A stretch of 64,000 nt of DNA from Salinimicrobium marinum (GCF_014651535.1 NZ_BMXB01000006.1:1-64000); one strand, 5' to 3'; counted from the stretch's first letter, positions 26,670 to 36,603 are shown. Numbers and translations: made by a program. Notes: generated by a model not told the origin, from the sequence alone.

Positions 26670-27320
26670 GTGAAGGTGCGAAGTGATACGTTAAAACATC
26701 AGGGAAAAAGACAGCAGCTGGCAAATATTGTTGCCGGAAAAGGTATAAAGGATGATCGCGTTTTGGCGGCGATCAAAAAGATCCCCAGACATCTTTTTAT
26801 GGACAGCAGTTTTGAAGATCATGCTTACCAGGATAAAGCCTTTCCTATTGCTGCAGATCAAACCATTTCGCAGCCCTATACTGTGGCGTACCAAACGGAA
26901 CTTTTGCAGGTTTCCAAAGGGGAAACTGTACTGGAAATAGGGACGGGGAGCGGATACCAGACTGCCGTACTGTGTGAAATGGGCGCTAAAGTTTACAGCA
27001 TCGAGCGGCAGCAGGAACTTTTCCGGAAAACGAAGATGTTTCTTTCTAAAATCGGTTACCGGCCAAGGTACCTGGGATTCGGAGACGGTTATAAAGGTCT
27101 TCCCGACTATGCACCCTTCGACAGGATCATCGTCACCGCTGGAGCGCCTTATGTTCCGAATCCATTGCTGAGTCAGTTGAAAGTAGGTGGAAGAATGGTG
27201 ATTCCCGTAGGTAAAGACGTGCAGGTAATGACCTTGTTTGAACGCAAATCTGCCAACGAATTCCAAAAAAGCGAATACGATGATTTTAGGTTTGTGCCTT
27301 TGTTGGAAGACAGAAACTGA
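26670..27320 (+). CDS. pcm: Protein-L-isoaspartate O-methyltransferase
   Basis: SAM-dependent methyltransferase that starts the repair of isoaspartyl residues in aged proteins. With the start chosen here it is about 216 residues. The landmarks are FPIAADQTISQPYTVA (substrate loop), VLEIGTGSGYQTAVL (SAM motif I), IERQQEL and RIIVTAGAPYVP. The frame has no ATG at its beginning: TTG at 26652 lies inside a TAATTTTG promoter-like box, so GTG at 26670, or GTG at 26676, is more likely to start translation. It is transcribed away from the Gfo/Idh operon. Confidence 0.92.
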   Translation: MKVRSDTLKHQGKRQQLANIVAGKGIKDDRVLAAIKKIPRHLFMDSSFEDHAYQDKAFPIAADQTISQPYTVAYQTELLQVSKGETVLEIGTGSGYQTAVLCEMGAKVYSIERQQELFRKTKMFLSKIGYRPRYLGFGDGYKGLPDYAPFDRIIVTAGAPYVPNPLLSQLKVGGRMVIPVGKDVQVMTLFERKSANEFQKSEYDDFRFVPLLEDRN

Positions 27321-27445
27321 ATTCAGCATTCAGGTTTTTAGTATTCCAGTATTCAGTCCAATGTCACCCTGAGCCCGACCGTGGGGAGGAAAAATCGAAG
27401 CGCTTTTAAAAACAGACGCTGGTCTGATATAAAAATTTTATTTAA

Positions 27446-29926
27446 TTAAAGAATATTCAAAAACTTCAGCCCAAAAATAAAAGCTCCTTCCCGATTTCCT
27501 TCATATTCCGAAACCACATAATCCAATCGTAAAAAACGGAATTTTCCGAAGCCAAGATTATCAAGTCCTACAGAATATTCATTATAAGGCTGTCTTCCTT
27601 CAGTAGTAAGGGCGTGTGCTCCAATCACCAGGTTATAATTTAGTCGGTTTATCAAGGGGATTTTTCCTAGGATCCAGCCCTGGAAATCATGTTCCACGTG
27701 AGCTTCGGCATAATTATTACTGGTGCTTAGCGCGTAATAAGGCAGTAAATTAAACTTTCCGAGGTAATTGGAAGAAGTGCCTATTCTTGTTTGGTTTCCG
27801 TTAAAATGCCGGTAATCTACATAAGAAACCTCTTCATCATTAAAAAAGGTGCCTCCGGTAAGGCTGTAACCAAGTTCTCCTTTATTTCCAACGGTAATTT
27901 CCTGTTGCAGGCCAGCTCTTAAGTGGTCATAATTATATGCAGAGATGTCTGAGCCAAAACCTTTGTCATAGACTATGGTAAGGCTGGGATATTTCTCGTT
28001 GGGGACATTGTATTTTCCGTCGGGATAACTAATATATTTTTGTCCGAATTTTATGCTGGCCGCAAGAGAGAATTTAAAGATCTCGTGTTCAGAAAACGGA
28101 GCTGAATTCTCATTTTCTGGTTGCAACGGATTGTTGGAAGTGAATTCCCGGTCATCCCAATTGATGAGAAATGCTTTGTCGCGGTGATTAAATAACGGAC
28201 TTCTATTCTCATAACTTATAGAGGATTTTGCTGAAAATCCATTAAAAATTTCCTGTTGATAAGCGACTTTTGCGAAATCCAGTTCGTAAAGCTTCAGGTA
28301 ATTGCGCTCGAAAAAAGCAGTGGTAATATTGTTTAAAGTAGCAGTAATTGGCTGCCGACTATTAATCTGTTCCACCGTACTTCCCCCTGAAACCGTTAAA
28401 ACTGGGTTGGAAGTATTGTTGAATTTCTGCTGAAAACCTCCGGAGAATCTGAATTTCTCTTCTGCAAGTCCATAATTCATTTTACTGAAGATCCTCCAGT
28501 AAGTTCCGTAGTTTTCGTCGGTGTTTTGGCGGAAAGAAGCTTTAAGGGACGTATTATAACCCTGCACTGTATTGATGTTGGTATTGAAAACAGGAGAACC
28601 AATGTTCAGCGACCATTTTTCATAAGAATTGCTGTAGGTATAACCGGTGATCAAGTTGCCCAGGCTAAATTTATTGTAGACGTTGTCCAGGGAATCGAGA
28701 TAAGGTTTAGAATTTCTCAATTCCTGAAGACTATCTTTCCTTATATAATCATTCTGTTCTTCCTGTGTGAGCGGAACAGGTCGAAAATTTCTCCAGAAAG
28801 TTGAATCTTTCTTGTTGGCTTCAGGAGCAAAAGAAACGATTTCATTGGTAAAGGATTTTCTGTTTAGCTGTGGAGAAAAGTCGTAATTGGTGTAAGCAGC
28901 GGTGAACCTGCCATCACCCTTGATCCCAAACATGTTGAAAGCAAAATCGATGGTCTGGGAAATTGGCACCCAAAGCTGCTCTTCTTCTGAAAAATTGAAG
29001 TTCTGGCGAAACACCAGTTCTTCAATAGGCGGCACCTGAATGGCTTCTCCGGTAGTTTTTAGTTCGATCCCGTAAAGCTGCCAGGTATCTTCGGTGATGT
29101 ATACAAATCCGTTAAATGCTTTGTCTTTAGGTCGTTTGGGAGTCACCTTTATCTTGTTAATAAGGTTTCCGCGGTCATTGTAAAATATACCTTCCAGCTT
29201 GAAATTATAGTAGTTGAAAGCGTAATCGGCAAGAGGAGAGATCAGTTGAGTGTTGAGGCTGATGGTATTGTTGTAAAAGGAAATAGTCGCTTCCTGGGCA
29301 CTGTTAAGACTAAAACCATTATCATCTCCACTCACTTTTGAGGCAATGATCTTTTCCTTGAAATTATCGGGAGCTTTATAGGTGATTTCTGAAATTGTCT
29401 CGCTCAGATAAACTATTCCGCTGCGGGTGGAATCGAGTCCGCCGCCAAGATCTCCAATCTCCTGACCCAGAATTTTTTCAGGGGCATTTTTTATCCGCCA
29501 AAGTCCTCGGGAATAGAAATCGGCAGTATATTCCTGAATTTTAGCCTTATGAAAATCGCGTTTTTCGATGGCATTTCTCATGATCCTGTTCGCTGGATTA
29601 TCCCCGGAATTCACCACCACTTCATCCAACGTGGTAGATTCTTCAGTTAATTCGGCATTCAGGGTGTGCGGCAAAGAAGAAATGGAAATTGCCTTTTTCT
29701 GTGTCTTATAACCTAAAAACTGAAAAACCACCGAATAATTTCCGGGTTTGGAAATATCAAGTTCATAAACACCATTTTCATTGGTGGTGGTTCCCGAAAA
29801 ACTGCCTTCGAGGTATATATTTACATACGCTAAAGGTTCGGCATCTTTGTTGGTGACTTTTCCGGTGATTTGTGCTAGTCCTGAAAAAGAACAGAACAGT
29901 AGCAGGAGGAGATAAAACTTGTTCAA
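27446..29926 (-). CDS. Outer-membrane DUF5686 / carboxypeptidase-regulatory-like protein
   Basis: Exported protein of 826 residues: signal peptide (about 1-18), a CarboxypepD_reg-like Ig-type domain (about 19-105, with GKVTNKDAEPLAYVNIYLEG), then the DUF5686 region (about 110-826) rich in amphipathic beta strands, ending in aromatic-rich strands and a hydrophobic terminus typical of an outer-membrane beta-barrel. Widespread in flavobacteria; function not established. The N-terminal domain is the same type found on SusC/TonB-dependent receptors, but no plug domain is seen. It starts 14 bases after smpB and is probably co-transcribed with it. It is not a peptidase. Confidence 0.88.
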   Translation of the reverse strand: MNKFYLLLLLFCSFSGLAQITGKVTNKDAEPLAYVNIYLEGSFSGTTTNENGVYELDISKPGNYSVVFQFLGYKTQKKAISISSLPHTLNAELTEESTTLDEVVVNSGDNPANRIMRNAIEKRDFHKAKIQEYTADFYSRGLWRIKNAPEKILGQEIGDLGGGLDSTRSGIVYLSETISEITYKAPDNFKEKIIASKVSGDDNGFSLNSAQEATISFYNNTISLNTQLISPLADYAFNYYNFKLEGIFYNDRGNLINKIKVTPKRPKDKAFNGFVYITEDTWQLYGIELKTTGEAIQVPPIEELVFRQNFNFSEEEQLWVPISQTIDFAFNMFGIKGDGRFTAAYTNYDFSPQLNRKSFTNEIVSFAPEANKKDSTFWRNFRPVPLTQEEQNDYIRKDSLQELRNSKPYLDSLDNVYNKFSLGNLITGYTYSNSYEKWSLNIGSPVFNTNINTVQGYNTSLKASFRQNTDENYGTYWRIFSKMNYGLAEEKFRFSGGFQQKFNNTSNPVLTVSGGSTVEQINSRQPITATLNNITTAFFERNYLKLYELDFAKVAYQQEIFNGFSAKSSISYENRSPLFNHRDKAFLINWDDREFTSNNPLQPENENSAPFSEHEIFKFSLAASIKFGQKYISYPDGKYNVPNEKYPSLTIVYDKGFGSDISAYNYDHLRAGLQQEITVGNKGELGYSLTGGTFFNDEEVSYVDYRHFNGNQTRIGTSSNYLGKFNLLPYYALSTSNNYAEAHVEHDFQGWILGKIPLINRLNYNLVIGAHALTTEGRQPYNEYSVGLDNLGFGKFRFLRLDYVVSEYEGNREGAFIFGLKFLNIL

Positions 29927-29940
29927 AAGTAGTTTTTAAA

Positions 29941-30396
29941 TTATCGGTAATCTTTTTGAATCCTGTCAAGGCGGCGTTTGCTTTCCCTGTCTTTGATGGT
30001 CTCACGTTTGTCGTACAGTTTCTTCCCTTTTGCCAGGGCAATCTGCATTTTTGCTAGTCCGCGGTCATTGATGAACACCCGCAACGGAACAATGGTTAAT
30101 CCGGAATTTTTAACTTCCTTCTCCAGTTTACGGAGTTCCCGGCGCTGCAGTAAAAGCTTACGTGCACTTTTAGGGTTGTGGTTAAAATGCGTGGCATGAG
30201 AATATTCCTGCACCGTCATATTAATAACAAAAAGCTCACCATTGTTAAACTCACAAAAACTTTCGGCAATAGAAGCTTTCCCTTCGCGAATGGATTTGAT
30301 CTCGGTACCCGCCAGCTTAATTCCGGCGACATACTTGTCCAGGATCTCGTATTCAAACTTAGCCTTTTTGTTCTTTATATTAATGCTGTTTTTCAT
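29941..30396 (-). CDS. smpB: SsrA-binding protein SmpB
   Basis: tmRNA partner for trans-translation rescue of stalled ribosomes, 151 residues. It has the OB-fold core with NKKAKFEYEILDKYVAGI, TEIKSIREGKAS, LFVINMTVQEY and the HFNHNPKSARKLLLQRREL block, and the basic C-terminal tail (KGKKLYDKRETIKDRESKRRLDRIQKDYR region) that enters the mRNA channel. The ssrA RNA is not in this window. A TATTTTTG box (minus strand, 30404-30411) lies 8 bases upstream of the ATG. Confidence 0.97.
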   Translation of the reverse strand: MKNSINIKNKKAKFEYEILDKYVAGIKLAGTEIKSIREGKASIAESFCEFNNGELFVINMTVQEYSHATHFNHNPKSARKLLLQRRELRKLEKEVKNSGLTIVPLRVFINDRGLAKMQIALAKGKKLYDKRETIKDRESKRRLDRIQKDYR

Positions 30397-30403
30397 AGTC
30401 CAA

Positions 30404-30411
30404 CAAAAATA
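30404..30411 (-). promoter_or_regulatory. Predicted -7 box of smpB
   Basis: The minus strand reads TATTTTTG (TAnnTTTG), immediately upstream of the smpB ATG. Confidence 0.45.
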
Positions 30412-30544
30412 GGAAGCTTTATGAATTTAAAACAGTAAATATTGGAAAGAAAATGAAATTATTCGTTAAACAGATAAAAAAGAATAAATCTTTAAAAATA
30501 AAGGCGTGCAAGAGTAGAAGACTGGTACTGTTTTAATTGATTTG

Positions 30545-30552
30545 TATCTTTG
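30545..30552 (+). promoter_or_regulatory. Predicted -7 box of the DUF6503 lipoprotein gene
   Basis: TATCTTTG matches TAnnTTTG and lies 18 bases before the ATG at 30570. It also lies inside the longer frame starting at 30537, supporting the inner start. Confidence 0.55.
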
Positions 30553-30569
30553 CAGGAAATTTGCTCCCT

Positions 30570-31319
30570 ATGAAATTTTTTTACGCTTTCGTTCTTTTGA
30601 TCATCTTCTCTTCCTGTAACAATGAAAAAGAGAAAACCCCGGCTGAAAATATTATTTCCAAAGCCATTGAAAAGGCCGGAGGCGAGAAATATGAGAAAGC
30701 AGAAATTCACTTTAAATTCCGGAAAAACACGTTTAGCAGCAGGAGGGACGGCGGACTATTTGAATATACCCGTACCATTACAGATACCTTGGGGGAGGCC
30801 AGAGATGTACTTACCAATGAAGGTTTCCGGCGATTTCGGGAAGAGCAGGAAGAGACCTTGCACGATACTTTAAAATCAGCTTTTTCTAACAGTGTTAACT
30901 CAGTTCATTATTTTGTGCAGTTGCCATATGGCCTCAACGCTCCTGCAGTTCAGGAAGAGCTGGTGGGGGAGGATACCATTTCCGGAGAGCCTTACTTTGA
31001 GATCAAAGTTACTTTTGCGCAGGAAGGTGGCGGGACAGACCATGAGGATGAGTACATGTACTGGATCCATCAGGAAGATTATACAGTGGATTATCTCGCC
31101 TACCGTTTTTATGTAAATGAAGGCGGCATTAGATTTAGAAAAGCTATCAATCCGCGAAAAATCGAAGGCTTACGTTTTGTGGATTACGAAAATTATAAAT
31201 TACAGGATAATTGGGAAAATATCGATCTAAAAGACCTGGATGAGCTTTTTGAAGCTGGAAAACTTCCGTTGCTGTCCTTGATCGAAACGCAGATTGAAAA
31301 AGTGGAAATTCAAGAATAA
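30570..31319 (+). CDS. DUF6503 family lipoprotein
   Basis: Exported lipoprotein of 249 residues, starting MKFFYAFVLLIIFSSC: a short hydrophobic signal with lipobox FSSC and the lipidated cysteine at 16. The mature part has conserved-looking HYFVQLPYGLNAPAV, FAQEGGGTDHEDEYMYWIHQED and a KIEGLRFVDYENYK-like C-terminal strand, which match the flavobacterial DUF6503 family. No catalytic motif is recognised; the fold resembles beta-rich lipoprotein-carrier-like domains, which is only a guess. The longer frame from 30537 is rejected because it begins upstream of the promoter box. Confidence 0.82.
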   Translation: MKFFYAFVLLIIFSSCNNEKEKTPAENIISKAIEKAGGEKYEKAEIHFKFRKNTFSSRRDGGLFEYTRTITDTLGEARDVLTNEGFRRFREEQEETLHDTLKSAFSNSVNSVHYFVQLPYGLNAPAVQEELVGEDTISGEPYFEIKVTFAQEGGGTDHEDEYMYWIHQEDYTVDYLAYRFYVNEGGIRFRKAINPRKIEGLRFVDYENYKLQDNWENIDLKDLDELFEAGKLPLLSLIETQIEKVEIQE

Positions 31320-31328
31320 TTTTTTCAT

Positions 31329-31853
31329 CTAATTCATCTTCTGAAGAATCCTTCTGTACCTCGGCCTGTTGTACCGCTGTACCATGATAGGGTACACATT
31401 CAGCAGTAGATTCAGGATGATTAACCATAGTGCTTCTTGCAGATTTTCAGCCACGAGAATGGTGACGAAGCCAACTATCAAAAATATGATGGTATGACCG
31501 GCTTCAGAACTTCGGGATTTATTTTCAGCTAATTCCAGGGAATTTCTTTTGCTGGAGATTTTCATATCTTTCCGGCTTATCTTCTCCCAGCCTGTCCAGA
31601 CCAGGAGTTTGCGGAAAAAATGAACTCCGAAGAATTTATATACAGTACCTCCTTTTTCAAACGCTTGTGAATCGAAGTAGGAGGATTCATATTTCCAGTT
31701 GACCAGGGAATCCATGAATGTGTACCAGGCCATTAGAACGAAATTAAGGATCCAGGCAAAAGAGAAACCGGTAAAGCCTGAAAATTTTCCCCAATAATAA
31801 CAAACCAGGAATGAAACAGCGGTGGCCAGGATTACTTTAGTCCATTTGATCAT
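31329..31853 (-). CDS. CrtO-like acyltransferase family membrane protein
   Basis: Small integral membrane protein of 174 residues with four hydrophobic segments (about 6-24, 30-48, 121-138, 142-160). The end NVYPIMVQRYNRPRYRRIL carries the QRYNRxR signature of the glycosyl-4,4'-diaponeurosporenoate acyltransferase (CrtO) family, which in staphylococci adds a fatty acid to a glycosylated C30 carotenoid. No carotenoid genes are near and similar proteins are scattered in Bacteroidota, so the substrate is open. It converges with the DUF6503 gene, with a 9-base gap and no visible terminator. Confidence 0.6.
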   Translation of the reverse strand: MIKWTKVILATAVSFLVCYYWGKFSGFTGFSFAWILNFVLMAWYTFMDSLVNWKYESSYFDSQAFEKGGTVYKFFGVHFFRKLLVWTGWEKISRKDMKISSKRNSLELAENKSRSSEAGHTIIFLIVGFVTILVAENLQEALWLIILNLLLNVYPIMVQRYNRPRYRRILQKMN

Positions 31854-31893
31854 GTTCCTGAAGTTTAAAAACTTTTTAGCAGGTTAAAGGATT

Positions 31894-31920
31894 GGTCATT
31901 CTGAATTTAGTCAGAATCCT
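31894..31920. repeat. GTCA-tailed palindromic repeat copy
   Basis: ATTCTGA-ATTTAG-TCAGAAT preceded by GTC is one copy of the interspersed palindrome family that also occurs at 7745-7769, 7825-7851, 48501-48527 and 48551-48577. It lies in the 139-base gap between two minus-strand genes. Confidence 0.65.
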
Positions 31921-31992
31921 GCAAATTTAATTTTCCATATTTAACCCAAAACTCCGAACTTAGGGATAGGTGGACGCAAAGTAAATACAGCT

Positions 31993-32496
31993 TTAATTTA
32001 TATAAAGCACGTGACTCTGCTTCTCACCCGAAGGCGTTACGGTAACAATGAAAAGGCTTCCGCTTTCAGACTCAGGGATGTCCTCGTATTTTTCTTCTTC
32101 AATGATGTAATTGACAAATTCCGGATTCAAATTGCTATGCCCAACAACCAAAACGGTTTTCCCTTTGGTTTCCTGCTGAAAATCTTTATCGTGCAGTTTT
32201 TCGGTGTTGTAAAGGGAAACAGGAAGGTCGTGATCATCGGCCACAGGTTTGGCAGTTTGATGCGCACGCTTGTATTTGGAACTGTACACCATGTCCAACG
32301 GAACTTCTTTAAAGACTTCTTTCCATTTTTCGGCCCTTATCCTACCTTCTTCAATAAGATCGGGATCATGATTGTCGGGATCTGAAAGGTCTTTTTCCGC
32401 ATGTCTTATAAAATAATAGGTGGTCATTTCATCTGATGTATTTTGTTCACAGGAAGCCAGGCTAAAAAAGATTAAAAACAGGAGGGCAAAACGCAT
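31993..32496 (-). CDS. Histidine phosphatase family lipoprotein
   Basis: SixA/phosphoglycerate-mutase-like phosphatase, 167 residues. An exported N-terminus (about 1-15, lipobox LASC) is followed by the RHAEKD motif (catalytic RHG-type histidine, R-H at about 31-32), SSKYKRAHQTAKP (second arginine block) and VVGHSNLNP (second catalytic histidine). It is predicted to be anchored in the periplasm or outer membrane and to remove phosphate from an unknown substrate. It starts 4 bases after the phytase-like gene, so the two are an operon and may act on the same organophosphates. Confidence 0.88.
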   Translation of the reverse strand: MRFALLFLIFFSLASCEQNTSDEMTTYYFIRHAEKDLSDPDNHDPDLIEEGRIRAEKWKEVFKEVPLDMVYSSKYKRAHQTAKPVADDHDLPVSLYNTEKLHDKDFQQETKGKTVLVVGHSNLNPEFVNYIIEEEKYEDIPESESGSLFIVTVTPSGEKQSHVLYIN

Positions 32497-32500
32497 AACT

Positions 32501-33601
32501 TTAATTTTTTAGGTTAATTTCCATCAGGATGACTTGATTAAGTTGTCTCCCAAGGCTGTTGAAATTATTATCTGAAATTAAAATTAAACTTTTATTTCCA
32601 TTCGGCAGCGTAGGGCCAAAGGTCATGCCTTCAATATTATCTATGATTTCTTCAGTGAGGAAATTTTTAGCCCATTTAAAGTCATAGATCAGTTCTTTCT
32701 TTGCAGGATTGTAGAAATTCACCCGCAGGTTGGTTTTGTCCAGCGTGTTTGTTGCAAGAGTAGCATCCACATCAAAAATTCTCACCGTATTTCCTTTACT
32801 GCCATGACCTGCTGCAAATCCTCGTTCCAGAACAAGGAATTTATTGGGCGCATATTCCAGAATATCGGTCACTCCGTTTACCGCGAAATACAACCACGGA
32901 ATCTTCGCGATGGGTTCCAAGCGATAGGGAAATTGCATGGTGGCCTGCTGTGTTTCCTTGTCGAAATATGTAATTCTCACCGGGGATTTCGTCCGAATCA
33001 ATTTGGGTTTGGGACCATCGGCCTTAAGCGGAAGTTCCATGGCGGCCCAATATCCTTTTTTATCGAATGCTTCGGCTAAGCCTTCAAACATTCCGTTGTT
33101 GCGGGGTTCCCTATCACTAATAGCTTTGAAATACTCGGGAAGTATAAACTTATCGAGAAATTCACCTTCAGAAGTAACAGTGAAAACTGCGGGATCCTGA
33201 AGGTTGTTAATAGAGCCTTCACTGCTCAGGATGAAGCTACTGTCTTGCGGAATGTACCTGATACCTTCCAGGTCCAGGTGCTCATTTTTTAGCTTTGGAT
33301 GGGAAGTTTTTAATCGTATTACTTCTGAAAATGTCACGGTATCAATACTTTCTCCACTTAGCTGAATATCTGCTTTGTAAAACCTTGGATTTCCTGGATG
33401 ATCACATACCAGATAAAAAGCGCCCTCGTGATAATCAATACCCGATAATCCGCCCACTTTTGTTCCCTGCACTTCCAGATCCTGAGGGATTACGTAATCA
33501 TCAAGAAACCTTACATCCAGGTTTCGGGTGGCACCGGTTCTTGTGGATTTACATCCAACCAGCGAAATACATAGGGCAGCTAAAAAGAGGATTTTTTTCA
33601 T
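32501..33601 (-). CDS. Phytase-like esterase domain lipoprotein
   Basis: Exported lipoprotein of about 366 residues belonging to the esterase-like activity of phytase family. Starting at the ATG at 33601, MKKILFLAALCISLVGC gives a clear lipobox; a further ATG 7 codons upstream is less likely. The body is a beta-propeller-like repeat with GGLSGIDYHEGAFYLVCDH, LDLEGIRYIP, NGMFEGLAEAFD and DNIEGMTFGP, the repeated G(L/M)-type blade signature of this family. Despite the name, phosphatase activity is not shown for most members. The operon partner is the histidine phosphatase lipoprotein. Confidence 0.85.
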   Translation of the reverse strand: MKKILFLAALCISLVGCKSTRTGATRNLDVRFLDDYVIPQDLEVQGTKVGGLSGIDYHEGAFYLVCDHPGNPRFYKADIQLSGESIDTVTFSEVIRLKTSHPKLKNEHLDLEGIRYIPQDSSFILSSEGSINNLQDPAVFTVTSEGEFLDKFILPEYFKAISDREPRNNGMFEGLAEAFDKKGYWAAMELPLKADGPKPKLIRTKSPVRITYFDKETQQATMQFPYRLEPIAKIPWLYFAVNGVTDILEYAPNKFLVLERGFAAGHGSKGNTVRIFDVDATLATNTLDKTNLRVNFYNPAKKELIYDFKWAKNFLTEEIIDNIEGMTFGPTLPNGNKSLILISDNNFNSLGRQLNQVILMEINLKN

Positions 33602-33704
33602 ATGGTAAAAATAACAATTCATTAAGATTAATATGGGAGAAAAATGGCAGAAAAAGGGAAATCTGATCTGTACTTTTAATCAACGAATTTTAAAACTTAA
33701 AATT

Positions 33705-33890
33705 ATGAATAATGACCAGTTAGAAGGAAAATGGAAGCAAATTAAAGGTAGCTTTAAACAAAAATATGGTGACCTTACAGACGATGACACCACTTACACC
33801 GAAGGAAAATTTGATGAGCTTCTGGGCCGTTTACAGGAAAAAACCGGTCGCGGAAAAGAGGAACTGAAAAGAGAAATCGATAATTGGTAA
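33705..33890 (+). CDS. CsbD family stress protein
   Basis: Small, highly charged protein of 61 residues, MNNDQLEGKWKQIKGSFKQ onwards, matching the CsbD/UPF0337 family: the conserved WKQIKG and KFDELLGRLQEKTG helices. CsbD-like proteins are general stress proteins in bacilli with unknown mechanism. A longer frame from 33633 is rejected because its first 24 codons look non-coding. The ATG is preceded by AAAATT, as is the small gene at 37349. A strong terminator follows at 33917-33943. Confidence 0.9.
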   Translation: MNNDQLEGKWKQIKGSFKQKYGDLTDDDTTYTEGKFDELLGRLQEKTGRGKEELKREIDNW

Positions 33891-33916
33891 GATCCAATTA
33901 ATATCAGATCAATAAA

Positions 33917-33943
33917 AACGGCCGGAAATTTTTTCCGGCCGTT
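33917..33943. terminator. Strong bidirectional terminator between csbD and clpB
   Basis: A 12-bp perfect stem (AACGGCCGGAAA at 33917-33928 with 33932-33943) and 3-base loop is followed by CTATTTTTA on the plus strand and preceded by A-rich sequence, so it can serve both convergent genes. Confidence 0.85.
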
Positions 33944-34002
33944 CTATTTTTACAATAGCTAAAATAGATTCAAAACTACTGAATAAACCACTTCCTGCTG
34001 AA

Positions 34003-36603
34003 TTACTGCACAATCTCCTCCTGATTTCTGAAAACCAGTTCTCCGTCAAAGGAATCCAGCAGGATGATACTGTCGGTTTCTATTTTTCCGGCGAGGATCT
34101 CTTTGGAAAGCTTATTTAAAACTTCCCGTTGAATTACCCTTTTTACAGGTCTTGCCCCAAACTGCGGATCAAATCCTCTCTCGGCAAGGTGTGCAATCGC
34201 TTCTTCTGTTGCATCCAGCGTGATTCCCTGTTGCGCGAGCATCCTGGTGATCCCTTTCAGCTGAAGCCCCACAATTCTTGAAATATCCTTGTGGGTGAGC
34301 GGAGTAAACATCACGATGTCATCAATTCTGTTAATAAACTCTGGCCGTACGCTTTGTTTTAGCAGCGCCAGCACTTCCTCTTTGGCACTATCCATGGCGG
34401 TATCCATATCTTTTACAGTTTCAAATTTCTCCTGAATAAGATGTGATCCCAGGTTGGAAGTCATCACTATAATTGTATTCCTAAAATCTGCAAGTCTACC
34501 TTTACTATCTGTCAGCCTGCCTTCGTCCAGTACCTGTAACAGGATGTTAAAAGTATCCGGATGGGCTTTTTCGATCTCGTCTAAAAGAACTACCGAATAT
34601 GGTTTTCTTCTTACCGCTTCTGTTAATTGACCGCCTTCATCATAACCAACATATCCCGGAGGTGCTCCCACAAGCCTGCTCACCGAATGTCGCTCCTGAT
34701 ATTCACTCATATCAATCCTTGTCATGGCGCTTTCGTCATCAAACAGGTATTCTGCCAGGGCTTTAGCAAGCTCGGTTTTACCAACTCCGGTGGTCCCGAG
34801 GAAAAGGAAAGAACCAATCGGTCTTTTCTGATCCTGAAGTCCGGCGCGGCTTCTTCGCACCGCATCACTTACCGCCACGATTGCCTCTTCCTGTCCCACA
34901 ACTCTTTTGTGGAGTTCGTCTTCGAGTTTCAGCAGTTTTTCTCGCTCGCTTTGCAGCATTTTTGTCACCGGAATTCCGGTCCATTTTGCTACTACTTCCG
35001 CGATATCTTCATTGGTAACTTCCTCCTTGATGAGGCTTTTCCCCTGCTGATTCACTTCCAGTTGTTTCTGAAGATCAGCTAGCTTTTCCTGCTCATCTTT
35101 TATTTTTCCATAACGGAGTTCGGCCACTTTTCCATAATCTCCTTCACGTTCGGCTCTTTCTGCTTCCAGCCTGAATTCTTCAATGTTAGATTTAGTAGTC
35201 TGGATATTGTCTACTACATCTTTTTCATTTTTCCACTGGGCGTGAAGTTCGTTTCGCTCGTCTTTATAGTTGGCAAGGTCGGCGCGTAAAGATTTCAGTT
35301 TTGTTTCATCTTTTTCACGTTTAATTGCTTCTATTTCAATTTCCAGCTGCATGATCTTGCGGTCCAGAACATCCAGTTCTTCAGGCTTTGAGTTGATTTC
35401 CATTCGTAGTCTGGAAGCAGCTTCGTCCATTAAATCAATAGCTTTATCCGGTAAAAATCGGTTTGTGATGTAACGCTGAGAAAGTTCCACAGCTGCAATG
35501 ATCGCTTCATCCTTGATCCTCACCTTATGATGGGTTTCATATTTCTCTTTGATCCCCCGAAGAATGGAAATGGCACTTTCGGTATCAGGCTCATCCACCA
35601 TCACCTTCTGGAACCTTCTTTCCAAAGCTTTGTCCTTTTCGAAATATTTCTGATACTCATCTAATGTTGTGGCACCAATGGCACGTAGCTCTCCTCTGGC
35701 AAGTGCAGGTTTTAAAATGTTTGCTGCATCCATAGCACCCTGGCCACCACCGGCTCCAACCAGCGTGTGGATCTCATCAATAAAAAGGACGATGTTTCCT
35801 TCACTGGATGTCACTTCCTTGATCACGGCTTTGAGTCTTTCCTCAAATTCCCCTTTGAATTTTGCGCCTGCGATCAATGCTCCCATGTCCAGGGAAAAGA
35901 TCTGTTTATCCTGAAGGTTTTCAGGAATATCACCAGCAATGATCCTGTGGGCCAGTCCTTCGGCAATGGCAGTTTTTCCCACTCCGGGTTCTCCCACCAA
36001 CATAGGGTTGTTTTTGGTTCTCCTCGAAAGAATTTGAAGCACCCTTCTTATTTCTTCATCCCGCCCAATTACAGGATCCAGTTTCCCTTCCTCAGCCAGT
36101 TTGTTGAGGTTGTTGGCATACTTGTTCAGTGAATTGTAGGTCTCTTCGGCACTTTGAGAAGTCACACGATCGCCTTTTCTCAATTCATCAATGGCTGCTT
36201 TTAATCCTTTTTCTGTGGCTCCCTGGTCTTTAAGGATCTGGGCTACCTTACTTGAGGATTTAAAAATTGCCAGAATGAGGTGTTCTACGGAAACATATTC
36301 GTCGCTCATCTTCTTTGCAATGGTAGAAGCTTCATTCAATGTTCTGGAAGCTTCCCTCGAGAGCATAAGGTCCGCGCCGCTTACCTTCGGAAAACTTTGT
36401 AAAGTATTATCCAGGATCTGCCCGAAAAGGTTCACGTTAATGTTAAGCTTCTTCAGTATAAATGGTGTAACGTTCTCATCAACGGTAGTGATCGCTTTGA
36501 AAATGTGTTCATTTTCAATTTGCTGATGGCCAAGCTCCTGCGCTAACTGCTGTGCTTGCTGAATGGCCTCCTGCGATTTTATTGTAAAATTGTTTAAATT
36601 CAT
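34003..36603 (-). CDS. clpB: ATP-dependent disaggregase ClpB
   Basis: Hsp100 disaggregase that works with DnaK to extract proteins from aggregates. Starting at the ATG at 36603 ([19 protein letters not shown]) it has 866 residues, the usual ClpB length; a frame 9 codons longer has no family support. In order: Clp N-domain (about 1-145), first AAA+ module with Walker A GEPGVGKT at 204-211, coiled-coil middle domain (about 400-525) that distinguishes ClpB from ClpA/C, second AAA+ with GTTGVGKT and a C-terminal domain. No heat-shock control element such as CIRCE was recognised in the 203-base leader. Confidence 0.97.
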   Translation of the reverse strand: MNLNNFTIKSQEAIQQAQQLAQELGHQQIENEHIFKAITTVDENVTPFILKKLNINVNLFGQILDNTLQSFPKVSGADLMLSREASRTLNEASTIAKKMSDEYVSVEHLILAIFKSSSKVAQILKDQGATEKGLKAAIDELRKGDRVTSQSAEETYNSLNKYANNLNKLAEEGKLDPVIGRDEEIRRVLQILSRRTKNNPMLVGEPGVGKTAIAEGLAHRIIAGDIPENLQDKQIFSLDMGALIAGAKFKGEFEERLKAVIKEVTSSEGNIVLFIDEIHTLVGAGGGQGAMDAANILKPALARGELRAIGATTLDEYQKYFEKDKALERRFQKVMVDEPDTESAISILRGIKEKYETHHKVRIKDEAIIAAVELSQRYITNRFLPDKAIDLMDEAASRLRMEINSKPEELDVLDRKIMQLEIEIEAIKREKDETKLKSLRADLANYKDERNELHAQWKNEKDVVDNIQTTKSNIEEFRLEAERAEREGDYGKVAELRYGKIKDEQEKLADLQKQLEVNQQGKSLIKEEVTNEDIAEVVAKWTGIPVTKMLQSEREKLLKLEDELHKRVVGQEEAIVAVSDAVRRSRAGLQDQKRPIGSFLFLGTTGVGKTELAKALAEYLFDDESAMTRIDMSEYQERHSVSRLVGAPPGYVGYDEGGQLTEAVRRKPYSVVLLDEIEKAHPDTFNILLQVLDEGRLTDSKGRLADFRNTIIVMTSNLGSHLIQEKFETVKDMDTAMDSAKEEVLALLKQSVRPEFINRIDDIVMFTPLTHKDISRIVGLQLKGITRMLAQQGITLDATEEAIAHLAERGFDPQFGARPVKRVIQREVLNKLSKEILAGKIETDSIILLDSFDGELVFRNQEEIVQ

